Source: Paramacrobiotus metropolitanus
Taxonomy: Eukaryota > Tardigrada > Eutardigrada > Parachela > Macrobiotidae
Reading direction: 5' to 3'
Assembly: GCF_019649055.1 (NCBI RefSeq)
Contig: NW_026570473.1
Coordinates: 28,318-92,317 of the forward strand
DNA length: 64,000 bases
Positions within the stretch are counted from its first letter, which is position 1, and every line of letters starts with the position of its first letter. Shown here piece by piece: positions 43,836 to 54,749 of this stretch. Below the pieces are notes generated by a model that worked only from the letters and a program-made list of their open reading frames with translations, was not told where the DNA came from and did not search any database. The position numbers and the translations under genes are program-made.

Positions 43836-45120
43836 AAATCGTGGAGAGAAGCTGCAGCTCGTGAACGGCCTCCATTTGAAAATCCGCCAAACAGAGCCAG
43901 ATTCTCTATAACTCGTTGGTCTTAAGGGAACGGGCAAAAACACTTTATTGTGGCTGCTGGGAAAAGGTCAAATGCCAGAAAGAACAGCAAGTGACGGAGC
44001 CGCGGAAGTCATACATGTCAACGGTTTCTTAGATTCTGTTGGGCTGCGCGTATGTGCACAAAAAGAAGTACTGTACTAGCATTATTAGTGTTTCCCTTCA
44101 CAATTGAGAAAATTAACTAGTGAAGTGCACCGCTCTTCGATAGCACTGAAAGACCGAAGCAAAGCTAAAAATATTTCGACAAGTATCTAGAACTGGGGAA
44201 ATGATTTACACGCAGGGATGTTGAAGCACTGATCCATTGCTCCTTTTTCCTGACTTTAATTTCTATGATAATGGCTGATAGAAGACTGCATAATACGAAA
44301 CACTTTTTCAGATTTATTTGTACCTAATATTTAAGAGCGACATCTGTATGCTTAGTTAAAAAAGCTGACGCAGCCGTTCTGTTTTTACTGTCAATTTCGG
44401 GTCGGCCTACTTTACCTTTGCCGCCCCTTTGCCTTTGCCGTTTCACTTTGCCTTTTACAACTTAACCTTTACCTTTGCCTTTGCGGCCGTGAATACCTTT
44501 GCCGTTTCGGTTTACCGTCGAAAAATGCCGTTCAGAAAGCCTTTGCCGTTGAATAACCGTTAAAAAATAAATTACCGTTTACAGTTTGCCGTTCCTAACT
44601 TTTCTTGTTTTACGTTTCAAGTAAACAAAACTTATCGTACACATACATCGGCAAGTGTTGCACATTCCAAATTCATTTTAGTTTTTTAAGTAATTTATAC
44701 GCTAGCATCTCAAATTTTACGCAGATTTATTATTCCGGTTCCTAGCCACAAGAAGCAAAAACTACTGACACCACATGGCACATGCATCATAAATTTGCGC
44801 AACAATTTGCAGAATCTGTACGTTGGTATCATATTACAATAATTAAACCATGCAGCAAAACTAATAAGAGTTGTTTAGGAGGGATGCTACCACCCACCGG
44901 TACAGAACTTATTCCATTGTAAGTCAGTTGGCTGGGATATGCTCAAAATACACACTTCTCGGGTTACAGAAGGAATGTGACGTAACAATTTCGTGATCGG
45001 TAAAGTAAAAATTAATGAATTAACAGTTACCGTAAACACGGCGGAGTTACGGTATATCGCAGCGGTCTTGCAAACAACATGCTCGTTAAAATATGCGGTC
45101 CCAGTAGTTAGCTGCACTGA
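43836..45120. other. No gene seen apart from a solitary repeat arm
   Basis: Between the kelch segment and the MULE-like transposon nothing coding is supported. The 3' terminal inverted repeat of the MULE should lie near 44.6-45.1 kb, but I could not pair it with sequence upstream of 50.5 kb. Confidence 0.45.
44398..44620. mobile_element. Solitary GCCGTTT-rich arm
   Basis: This stretch has the same word content and order (CCTTTGCC, TTTGCCGTTTC, ACCTTTACCTTTGCC, AATGCCGTT) as one arm of the 5.6-6.6-kb foldback element, in the orientation of its left arm. No partner arm is found nearby. It is a remnant or a single-arm derivative. Confidence 0.65.
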
Positions 45121-47481
45121 TTAGAACAAAAGGCCGTTTCGAAACATTTCGGCGTACTCTTTTTCGTTTTGAGCTGCCGCCATGAACCATTTGCCGTCAT
45201 ATACAACATTAAATCCACCAGTCGAATTAAATCCCTTGTGACGAATGCCGATGCACGACATCTGCATGTGATGATGGCGGATATGCTTATCTGTAGGATC
45301 CTGCGTACCTCGTTTGTAATCTCTTTCGCTTCTTGCAACAACCAGACCGAGGTGTGGGCGCGACTCAACGAGTAATTTCCGACATCCAGCGCACTTAATA
45401 CTGGCATTGGCTGAGGATGGAATTTTCGTAATACGAAAAGGTTCTTCTTTGTATTCCTGTGCCCAGACCGGTCGATCTGCAAAATTACAGTGAAGAATTC
45501 CGCGGGTGCAGCAAATTAGCGCCATGTTACTTGTTACCAACGTACTTCTGACAAAAAATCAGAAATTTGCATGACTTCACCCAGCATACGATTATGTAGT
45601 GGATTTCGCCTACTTTATAATATTCACTACTTTTTTTTAGTGCAGCATTTTTGCAAACAAATTTATTTATTGAATTACCTGTGTTTTGGTTCGATGGGCC
45701 AGAAAAATGGTTATCAAAATGCCCCGAAGTATCGTCACGTTTATCAAACCGCAGGCGCTTTGGTGACGAGAATAGTTCCAGTGTGCCTTCCCAGTCCCTT
45801 CCATCGCGCTTTGTGTGCCCCGTCCCGCGATATTTCATTCTTCCAAAACCCGGCTTGTTTCCGCTATCAGGAAATACGCTGATCCGCTGCGCCGAAATAA
45901 CCCACTGAATTACACGCTGTACTGCATTTGCTTTTGCTGCCACAGCAATAACGTGCCGACATAGCTTTTTGGTTCCGCGGCTGTTGAAATGCGAACACGT
46001 ACACGAAGGTCTACCAGTTGGTAGCGTAATCTCCACTTTGTGCATCTTGCCATCGTCCGATTCAACAACATAGGATATACTGTCAGCAGACTGCGCAGTT
46101 TCTGTGTACAATCTGCAATTAATTTCATCTATTTCCAGGAGATCACGCGCTTCGCCCCACGTTACCATATATGTAGCCGGCAAGCCTGACTTCTCAAAAG
46201 GCAACAGAAGCGAATCAACAACAGTCGACACGGCTTTGAGTGCTGCTGTTGGCTTTCCTTGTATCCGGCAAGATACCTTGCCAGGATCACATCCAAAGAA
46301 AGAGCATAGCCGCTCTTTAATGTGCTCTTGATCATTTGCTTTCTCCGGAAGCATCAAAAGCTGCGATTTTAAAAATTCTGCCAGTTCAAAGGGCCCGTGG
46401 TCGAACAACGTCATTGCCAACTCTTCTTTTTGATCGTTGTGCATTGCAATCATGTTTTCTGTTGCAACGCGGATATCGTTTCGTTTACCAAAAATCTTTT
46501 TCATCTTCGCATGCAGGGATTCAGCCTGGTAGGTGTTTCCAAGGTCAGTCCCAACGCCGGCAACCAGCCGCATGGGTGCAATCAGTTTGTCAAGAAAGTT
46601 TTTTTCTTGGTACTTTCGGAAATACTTTGTGAAATCTGATGCCGATGCGCCCCACTTCCTGTAAAGTTGACGTTCTTAATTGAGCAAGATTAAAATATTT
46701 GAATCACAAATTGAAATCTACCATCGTAAGCAAACGTCACATATTTTTTAAATTGTGTTTCTCATATCTTTCATAAATTTTAGTTTCACTATTTTTTTGA
46801 AAAACTCGAATATTGCTTACAACCAACATAAATAAAAATATTATATATCTCGACGTATAAAATCTCAAAGGAATGCTCTTACTGTTCAAGTTTTGTTAAG
46901 GCTTGCTGGAATTCCTTCTCTGATCGGGAGTCAATCAATCCCGGCTGCAAGTTACTGTTAGCCAACACTTTGCCAAAAATGTCGACGAGAATTTGCTTTC
47001 GTAAAGCATGGGAACCGGTTCGCAAACGGATCAACTTCTGCAATTGCCGCTTTATATTCCGCCTCACGTGGATAACACACAGCGTGTGGCAGCTTAATGG
47101 AAATGCTTTTTCAAATGCACTGATCAGAGGCTTTTCGCCGTCAGTAATAAACGAAAACTACTTTTTCTTCAAATCCCATCCATGCTCCTGGAGACGCGCA
47201 GCAATAAACTCGGCCATTTGGGCGTAAGATGCTTCCGTTTGGGACTGTGTGAACATAACTGGGCCGGAAATAAAGGTTTTTGATCCGGTTCGCCGATTCA
47301 CAACGGCATCGACCATGACCGTTGTCGTTAAAATGTAGTAGTTGGACATTTTAAAGGTGACATTGATTTGAATGGGATTGTGAGCTGCAATACGAAGAGA
47401 CTTATTTTCCACGGTTATAGAAGAATCTTGATTTGCAATATTTGAAATAACATGTACTGTAGTTGCCAATAGTAACAATTA

Positions 47482-48449
47482 TGGGACACAAATATAAATA
47501 TGCAAACCCAGATAAGCACTTTTGTTCACGTCACAACGACCTCCCCTTTACGGCAGTTGGTCCATTTTGCGTGACGCAAATATGCAGAACATGCATATCC
47601 CGCCCAGATTAAGCAAAATAAAGAAACTACTCCAGAATAGTTTTTTTGAGATGGCAACTCAAATAAGCAGCTTATTTGAACGTACATCGTACAGAAATGT
47701 GTTACGAACTTACGATCAATAGGCTTATCAGCAGGTTCCTCAGGTTTTCCGTGATGTTTCTTTCGCATACTAGTGCAGTAACGTTCGAAAAGTTTTGTTT
47801 AGCACCTAACCATAAGTACGGTAGTCTGTAACTCCGTCTTGTTTAACTCCGTCTCCGTCCGTAACTTGAACTAATCATGTTCTGCTCTTCGTATCCGAGC
47901 CATCAGTACCAGAACCTGTGCCTGTTCCTACCCTGTTCCTACGGTGATCACGGTTCGGTCTGAAGAAGATACAGCAACTGGTCGAAACATGAAGAGCAAG
48001 TTTTAGTTAAATGGCTGGCAGAGCAGCTGATTTTGGTAGACGGAAGTCATTTAAATTTTGTAAACATCACGAGGCAGGGATTGGTTCTAAAAGCGACGGA
48101 GAGAAACAGACTGCCGTGGCCCGCATAATTGCTAGAATTTGAGATTTTGGCAAACGAAAAAACTAAAAGAGCTGTAGTTTTCACACATTTTAATTAACAT
48201 TTTAATTTATTAGTACCGTGCTTGAAGGGAGCTACATTAAATGCGTTGGGAAGATTTTAGTTACAGACTGCAGTAATATGCTGACAAGCTACAGTAAAGT
48301 AAAATGCAGTTTTGAAAAGGAACACAAAGCTAGAAAGTGCGCATAAATTACGCAACGAAGATGGGCAACGGTTTATTGGCTGGTTCCGTTTTGCCTGTGA
48401 CGTGAACAAAAGTGCTTTTCTTGGTTTGCATATTTATATTTGTGTCCCA
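47482..48449. mobile_element. 968-bp element with TA target duplication (mariner-like)
   Basis: Terminal inverted repeats of about 50 bp (TGGGACACAAATATAAATAT outward, through GCAAACC, to GTTCACGTCAC) flank 968 bp. TA is present on both sides (47480-47481 and 48450-48451), as expected for Tc1/mariner target duplication. No transposase is encoded. The element lies in an intron of the MULE gene, so it inserted after the MULE did. Confidence 0.8.
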
Positions 48450-49512
48450 TAAATATCTTTAAAATTATTAATTTGATGCCGGGAAAAGTATAACGAGAGT
48501 AACATTTATTAAGAATTTACCATTTTGAGCAATTAGCGACAGCAAATAGGGCGTGCAGACGATGTAGTTGACCTTGGCACCTTCGGATTCAAACTCGCAT
48601 GCAAAAACGTCAGGATTTCCGGCCAGACCGCTCATGTCCAGTTTGCCACAGCGCTTTACTGTTTCCAGTCCCCGCACATAAGAAACGAACCGTTTGCCAC
48701 CGCTATTCCGGTAATATGGACTGAACACGATATCTTCTGGCGTGGTGCATGTTGTTGCTGCCTGGTGATACACAGCCGATGCGCTAGGAGCTTTTCCATG
48801 ATGAGAGTCGCTGATAATTTTTTTGACGCTTTTACCGATTGAACGCGCCTGATACTGCTTGCCGACCGGAAGCTGATGTGGTGTGGCGTTGTTGTTCCAA
48901 TAGTAAATAATAAGAACAAATTGGCCTGTCAAATCCATCGCTTTACAATCTGCCACTTCGAATACAATGATTCGGCCAAAATTTCGATCCGACTTATTGA
49001 TAAAATCCCGAAAGATGAAAGTGTGAGTCTGAAAATTGTCGTCATCCGCAGAATCCATTTGCGATTTTTCTGTTTCCATCCGCCGGTCTGACCCTTTGAT
49101 GCTAAGTCAAACGCCTTTTCTGCCTGAGTTTTTGGATCGACCCGTACCGCAAATTGCCCGGTGCCTTGAAACATGAGCGGCATTTGACTGGTTCCGAACG
49201 TTTCTAGTGTATCCGGGTCAAGAAGGGCAGTGAGGACATCTGTGAGCGGCACATGAGTGCGGAACAACGTGTATCCGTTACTGCAAAATGATCAGTTCAG
49301 AATTCAAAGGTCACGGTACGAAATACAATGTAGCCGAAAAGTAGTTGTAGAAAAGCAGTTATGTACAGCACATAGGTTCCCATGTTAACCAAGCAATTTA
49401 TCAATGCACATGTCGTTCCTCAGCAGTTTAACTTATGTGGGATGATTTTTTTAAATTCTGAGCGAATTTGTGACAAATAAAATTCGATTAAATTCTACCG
49501 TAAGTTACCATT

Positions 49513-50064
49513 GGCCCGCGCTCAAGCTCGGACTTGGACTCGGACTTGGACTACTAAAACTTGGACTTGGACTTCACTTGGACTCCAAAATTTGGACTTC
49601 ACTTGGACTCTAAAACTCGGACTTTATGACTTAGACTTGGTTGTAGGCGTTTCTCAAGTCTTCTTACGTTTCTTCATGCTTTCTCAGGTTTCTCAGGTTT
49701 CTTAGGTTTTTTAGGTTTCTTAGCTTTCTTAGGTTTTTTCGGTTTCCTTTGTCTTCATAGGTTTCTTAGGTTGCTCAGGTTTCTTAGGTTTCTTAAGTTT
49801 AACTAAGAACCTAAGAAACGTAAGAAAAAAAACCTAAGAAACTTAAGAAGCCTAACGAACCTAAGAAACCTAAGAGACCTAAAAACCTAAGAAAACATTA
49901 GGAAACGTAAGAAGACATGAGAAACATAAGAAACGCCTAATTCTAAGTCCAAGTCATAAAGTCCAAGTTTTAGAGTCCAAGTGAAGTCCGAGTTTTAGAG
50001 TCCAAGTGAAGTCCAAGTTTTAGTAGTCCAAGTCCGAGTCCAAGTCCGAGTTTGAGCCTGGGCC
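49513..50064. mobile_element. 552-bp foldback element with 9-bp target duplication
   Basis: Almost the whole element is a palindrome. The arms consist of TTGGACT/TCGGACT repeats outside and TTTCTTAGG repeats inside, mirrored as AGTCCAAG and CCTAAGAAA in the other arm. The ends are GGCCC and GGGCC. GTTACCATT flanks it directly on both sides (49504-49512 and 50065-50073). A 9-bp duplication with foldback structure fits MULE-mobilised or foldback elements. It sits exactly at an exon-intron border of the host MULE gene. Confidence 0.85.
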
Positions 50065-50635
50065 GTTACCATTTGTAACTCGGTCCAAGAACGCTGTGAG
50101 ATTCTCCTTTATCTTCAACTGGTGCAGTTCCATTTATGGTAAAAATTCCGACTGGAGGCTGAAATCGCTGTTCGTCCTTGTGTGAATCGAATGCATCCAC
50201 TTCCGTTTCGTCCCTAGCGCACAGATTCCCGTTACGCTTTCAATCGTCACATTTTTGTTTGATTAATATTGGTCGGTGTCTAAAAAAACTTACGATTCGG
50301 AGTCTGTAACGGAAAAGCTTCGGATAGCCCTTATCTCGTCATTTTGATAACCGACGTCACTCGACAAATTGGCTTCTTGATTAGCACTAACATGGTTGAT
50401 TTCACAATCAGTATCTGTAGGAATACAATCGTTATCATCGTCAGAAATCATGGAATCTTCTTTTCTTGTCTCCATCGCATAGAATAACTTGACAGGAAAT
50501 CAAGCGCCACCCCACTGAGGTCAAGTATTACATGCCATTACAGATAGCTGTATTTCATCAGAAAATGCTTGTTGTAAGCGTGGCGATAACGATGCACAGA
50601 TGTGCGAAGGAAATGCGACCGCGCTACCAAAAGAA

Positions 50636-50665
50636 CTTTATTAAAAATGGCAATTTTTAATAAAG
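50636..50665. terminator. AATAAA-bearing hairpin
   Basis: A 13-bp stem (CTTTATTAAAAAT, 4-base loop, ATTTTTAATAAAG) presents AATAAA on both strands. On the minus strand it lies about 470 bp beyond the stop of the retroelement's third ORF and could serve as its poly(A) signal. This is positional inference. Confidence 0.4.
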
Positions 50666-51108
50666 GCACAATGCCCGACAAATCTAGACCATCCGCAGGA
50701 TGATCAGAAAACCCAGAAAGGGAACAAGAAGAAAACAGAATCGACCAGTCAAGATATTTTTGGCTGGGAGAAGGCAAAATCAGAAGTGAGGCTGTGCATT
50801 TTTAATGCACAGTCGAATTGGAAAAAACAGATCGGAGAGACGGTGCGGCATCCACGCAGCCCCACCATCGTGGGCGGTGGCACCGGCCTCCTAGCATGCC
50901 ACGGGACGGAACTCCGAGCTCCCGCGAGGACACACCAAATCGAACAAACAACACAAGAAATGAGCAAAATGCGACCGAACACAATTTGCGGCGCATATAC
51001 TACGTTAAAAAATCACAAAAAATTTGGCGATTTTGATGAGATCCATTCCATAATGAATTCAGCTTGGAGAATCACTTGTCCTCCATATCAGCATTTCGGC
51101 AGCATCGC

Positions 51109-54100
51109 TCACGCATCGTTCAACATGTCGGTGTCAGCGTCAGCGGCAGCAGTGTCAGAAATAGAATCGGCTGTGGCAGCCCCGGCGACTGCGTGTAAAG
51201 CATCGCCTACGGCTTCGGAGAGTGCATGTTGCAACGGCAATTCTTCCACTGTCTCGTGGAAAACATCGGCTTCGTCGCCTTGCGGCGCGATCGGCTTTTC
51301 TGGCGATCTACCCGTCCAAGCAGGTAATCGCTCCGGACTTTCATACCGAATAAAGAACATATATCCGGGATCGGTCATTTGTCTGAGCGTTTTCTTTCTC
51401 AGCTCGACGAGCATGTTTTCCACATACTCATTAGACGACGGCTCAACGTGGTCTTGGTACGACTGTGTCGTAACGTAAAAATCACGTTCGGCTTTATTCA
51501 TTCGGGATAACGGCAATTTCGCAAGTTCCTTCTCGTCGAAGGTCTCACGGGTCGGCGGAAACACAGGTACTGTATACACCTGCGGCGGTTGTGCAGTACT
51601 CGCTGACTGCTCTTCCCCTGGAACTCTCGGCACTTCTATTAAAGTCGGCTGTGCAACATTAATTTGTTGCTGCTCAACCAGAACAGTTGAGATCGGCGGC
51701 ACAGGTGCGGGCACAGCTGGCAACTGCTGTGTCTTTTCTGCAACACCCGTTTTATTAGCGGCTTTTACTACATTCTTATTTTTATTCGGCTCAGTACTCG
51801 TACCTGTGGACTTGACCGTGGTCGTGTCCAACAACGACGGGGCAGACCCGAATTTTGCTAATGGCAAATTCGGCTTGACTACAGGAATTATAATCGGCTT
51901 TGCAATGGGAGGAGTCGGCTTGACAGGCTGTTTCCCACCCATCACTCCCAATTGCGGCGTCGCAGTATCACCCGACTGTTTATTCCGATTATTACGGAAT
52001 TTCTGCTCCGGCTGTACGGTTTTACTTCCCGTAGGAGTATCCGGCGAATCTGGTAGCGGCCTTTTCTTATAACTCTGGCCCATATCGTACTGTTGTTTAC
52101 GCTGGCCATAACGCTTCATACGATCGTCGATGTCGTCATAACAACGACTTTCCTCCGGCTGATCAATGTCCATATGGACAGGGCCGGCTGCGGCAATGGT
52201 GTCTTTTAACACCTGCTCTTCCTGTGGTTCGGTTAGCGGCGCACCCAGCATCCCAATTAAATCAGTGATCTGGGCGTACTCCGGCCGATTAATGGCACCA
52301 TAAACTGCTTTATGGGCGCTGTGGCTACCAAGTAGCGCGGCTAACATATTTAATACGGCGGCTTTTAATCCGGAATTATATGGGATCGTTTCCCATTTGA
52401 TATCCCGTTGGTCTAACTCGTAGTTCATAAAATCGGCTACCTTGCAGAAGAAATAAAATTTTGCAGGATCGGCTTGGGGGAGTACAAATTGCATAAGAAA
52501 TTTCTCCGACGTAGCGTCCCCGTAAATTCGAAATTGAGAAATAACCTCAATATCGACGGCTGTGAACGGCGTAAATAAGTGCTTACGATCAAGCACTGAA
52601 CGCAAATTACTTCGGCGGCTGGTTGCATAACTCCGGATTTGCAGAGAACGCGACAAATCGACTGTGGAATAATCAAATTCCATCATACGGTTTCCTAACC
52701 CGGTTTTCTCCAGGATAGCGACGGCGTACGTCATGAGTCGACGTAAATACATCATCTCTCGCTCGTTACTTTTGTTAATACCGGCGACGGTAGCGAGCTT
52801 ATGGATATAGATAATAAAATCGGCCGTGTAGTGCTTTATATCGCGCACCACTTGATTCGGATTGATGGTCGGCTGGCGTGGTCGTCGGTTACCACGATAC
52901 TCGCGAGAATTGCTCTCACGTTGCGGCTGTTGTGATTCGTTCGGCGGATTATTCTGCGGTTTAATCGGCTCCTTACGCTGTGTATTCGATTGCTGATAAT
53001 TAGCAGATCGAATTTTCGGCTGATTTCCGCGCTGTCTGCCACGATTCTGCAAATCAGCGGAAACTTTAGTCTCATATTTCGACAAGTCTCTCCCGGCAAC
53101 TACTATATTCTTGCCAGAATGGGAGTGATTTTCAGACGGCTCTAAGGTGTATTCAATACGGTGACGAGCACCAAATACTGATCGGCTACTGTCGCTAGAC
53201 GACGGCTCCCTAATCGACGTATTAGAGTCGTCAATTGACGAACTACCTACTTGCTTCGACAGTCCGACACGCGCGTCTGGCTTCACACGCGACGTGCTGG
53301 GCTGCACTTCGGCTGGACGCTGCTGTGATGCAGCTCGGCTTTGGTACTGCTGCGGTGCAGCACTTCCCGGATAACCGCGTTCTCGCAGCCAGGGATCATA
53401 AGTCCCTGCACTGTCGGCACTGTTCGGCGGCTGCTGTAAAAGCAGTTCGTTATACGGTTGTACTTTAGAAGTAGAAATGAATTTAATTACCAGTTCGTGC
53501 TGCTGACGGTAACTTTGATACTGCGGCTGATTAAAAGCGGCATCGGCTTGCTGCTGATATTGCGCATATTGCGCCGGCTGGTACTTTGTCGGCTGGTACT
53601 GCTGATAGTACTGCATCTGCTGAAGCGGCGACATGGGATTCATAGCATATCCCTGCGACATAGTTAAATTAAGAGCGTCAATTTCCCACTGACTGGGATT
53701 ATTGTCGGAACGATTTAAAGGAACACATTCCCAAGTACTTAGGGAACAAGTCTCGGAATCAGAGTCGGAACTAATTACCTGGTTCGTCGGCATCTGCGCT
53801 TGTGCAGGATAGCTGGTCGGCAGCTGCATCGGCGCAACGTAATTCGGCTGTGTTGGCAATTCGGCAGGCAGTGGCATATCGCACCACTGTGGTTCACGAG
53901 CGACTATCAACTTCCGGGCTGCATCGTTCATCCTGATACGCACCCAAGGTTTGGTTTGGAATACCGGCTCGAAATGCGTCTCACCAAGTGTGACATACGC
54001 ATCCAGGTTGCAGTTGAGGACTTCGTTAACCAGTCGGCTCACGACGGTGTCCTTCTCCTGTTCGCTGTACAGCTTGTCTCCAAAGAGACATTCGGCGCAT

Positions 54101-54150
54101 TTTCGGCGGTTGGTGTTGTAACGGCAGCGATAACACTGCGTCGGCTCCAT
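51109..54150 (-). CDS. Retroelement ORF3, 1,013 residues, unknown function
   Basis: One uninterrupted frame from ATG 54150, just downstream of an acceptor-like ATTATTATAG at 54156-54165. The N-terminus has a CxxC-x8-CxxC cluster (CYRCRYNTNRRKCAEC) like a small zinc ribbon. A long Gln/Tyr/Pro-rich disordered region follows (YYQQYQPTKYQPAQYAQYQQ), then Arg/Asn-rich basic patches. A compact, largely helical region of roughly 230 residues comes next (TADFIIYIHKLATVAGI, MMYLRRLMTYAVAILEKTG, FLMQFVLPQADPAKFYFFC, LKAAVLNMLAALLGS). A Pro-rich stretch and an acidic, Ala-rich C-terminus end the protein. There is no signal peptide, no transmembrane segment and no furin-like site, so it does not look like an envelope glycoprotein despite its env position. 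The helical core plus basic regions would fit a second structural or nucleic-acid-binding protein; that is inference. I do not recognise the family. Confidence 0.75.
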   Translation of the reverse strand: MEPTQCYRCRYNTNRRKCAECLFGDKLYSEQEKDTVVSRLVNEVLNCNLDAYVTLGETHFEPVFQTKPWVRIRMNDAARKLIVAREPQWCDMPLPAELPTQPNYVAPMQLPTSYPAQAQMPTNQVISSDSDSETCSLSTWECVPLNRSDNNPSQWEIDALNLTMSQGYAMNPMSPLQQMQYYQQYQPTKYQPAQYAQYQQQADAAFNQPQYQSYRQQHELVIKFISTSKVQPYNELLLQQPPNSADSAGTYDPWLRERGYPGSAAPQQYQSRAASQQRPAEVQPSTSRVKPDARVGLSKQVGSSSIDDSNTSIREPSSSDSSRSVFGARHRIEYTLEPSENHSHSGKNIVVAGRDLSKYETKVSADLQNRGRQRGNQPKIRSANYQQSNTQRKEPIKPQNNPPNESQQPQRESNSREYRGNRRPRQPTINPNQVVRDIKHYTADFIIYIHKLATVAGINKSNEREMMYLRRLMTYAVAILEKTGLGNRMMEFDYSTVDLSRSLQIRSYATSRRSNLRSVLDRKHLFTPFTAVDIEVISQFRIYGDATSEKFLMQFVLPQADPAKFYFFCKVADFMNYELDQRDIKWETIPYNSGLKAAVLNMLAALLGSHSAHKAVYGAINRPEYAQITDLIGMLGAPLTEPQEEQVLKDTIAAAGPVHMDIDQPEESRCYDDIDDRMKRYGQRKQQYDMGQSYKKRPLPDSPDTPTGSKTVQPEQKFRNNRNKQSGDTATPQLGVMGGKQPVKPTPPIAKPIIIPVVKPNLPLAKFGSAPSLLDTTTVKSTGTSTEPNKNKNVVKAANKTGVAEKTQQLPAVPAPVPPISTVLVEQQQINVAQPTLIEVPRVPGEEQSASTAQPPQVYTVPVFPPTRETFDEKELAKLPLSRMNKAERDFYVTTQSYQDHVEPSSNEYVENMLVELRKKTLRQMTDPGYMFFIRYESPERLPAWTGRSPEKPIAPQGDEADVFHETVEELPLQHALSEAVGDALHAVAGAATADSISDTAAADADTDMLNDA

Positions 54151-54159
54151 ATCATCTAT

Positions 54160-54745
54160 AATAATTATACTGATTAATTTACCGTATTGTTCGACGATTT
54201 TAACGCTAAGTTAATCGGCAACTAATAAGAGCGACAAGGTACGAACCACATTTTAGTGGGGAGATAATAGCGGCTTTAAAGTATTTAACCATTTTATCTA
54301 ATAGTTATTTTCCGGCTTGCTGCTATCGGCTACTTATTTTTCGATTTAATCGACCTGTTTGAATTGTGCGAGGGGCACAGACCACGATTGAGCAGGGGAT
54401 AATGACGGCTATTGAATTAATCAACCATCTAACTGGTGATTAATTATCGGCTAATTTTACGGAATCAATATCGACAGTTATCGGCGTTTTTAATTCTAAA
54501 TTGAATTATCGACGTGACGAATTACATGAATAATTCAAGAATTGTTTCAGTAATTAATCGGCAATTATTCGATATTTATTTCGATTACGGCAATGATTAC
54601 TAATTACTTCGTAAGCAATAGTGAAGATTCTCCAGATTGGAGCGGCTAATAGAAATCGGCAAGAGGTATGGACCACTACGGTAGAAACTAGTGGGGATTT
54701 AATTCGGCAGGTGGTACGAACCTCACGATAGTGAGGATATAGTCG
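54160..54745. repeat. Repeated stem-loop motif between pol and ORF3
   Basis: Four copies of a pattern: ACC(A/T)C, a short loop, AGTG/GAGC then GGGGATA or similar, then a few bases and CGGC. They lie at about 54241-54273, 54379-54413, 54668-54706 and 54714-54747. Examples are GGACCACTACGG..CTAGTGGGG and GAACCTCACGATAGTGAGG. Each can form a hairpin. The stretch is non-coding and shares the CGGC signature of the element. Confidence 0.6.
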
Positions 54746-54749
54746 GCAA

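Larger units (their letters stand above)
45121..50475 (-). mobile_element. Decayed MULE-type DNA transposon (transposase gene)
   Basis: A minus-strand, multi-exon transposase. An acidic N-terminal exon is at 50294-50475. A second small exon lies near 50.07-50.24 kb. Exon 48521-49280 begins with a YKCNGYTLFR zinc-finger-like start. The catalytic exon, about 46.87-47.46 kb, carries YYILTTTVMVDAVVNRRTG, then ITDGEKPLISAFEKAFP, then CHTLCVIHVRRNIK. The next exon, about 45.53-46.66 kb, carries a SWIM zinc finger (SCTCSHF..KKLCRHVIAV). The last exon, 45121-45476, has a CAGCRKL Cys motif. Breaks: an in-frame TAG at 47158-47160 just before the ITDGE Asp, a one-base frame loss near 49082, and Asn (PIQINVTF) where the family has its first catalytic Asp. 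Two other elements are nested in it (47482-48449 and 49513-50064). It is therefore an inactive copy. Confidence 0.75.

Noticed and set aside
45571-46632. Plus-strand open frames of 70-103 codons
   Set aside because: Antisense to the SWIM-containing transposase exon.
49511-49705. Repetitive Trp/Thr/Leu open frame
   Set aside because: Translation of the simple-repeat arm of the foldback element, not a protein gene.
50786-51478. 230-codon open frame on the + strand
   Set aside because: It overlaps the ORF3 3' end antisense and its composition is the mirror of ORF3; no independent domain or start context.
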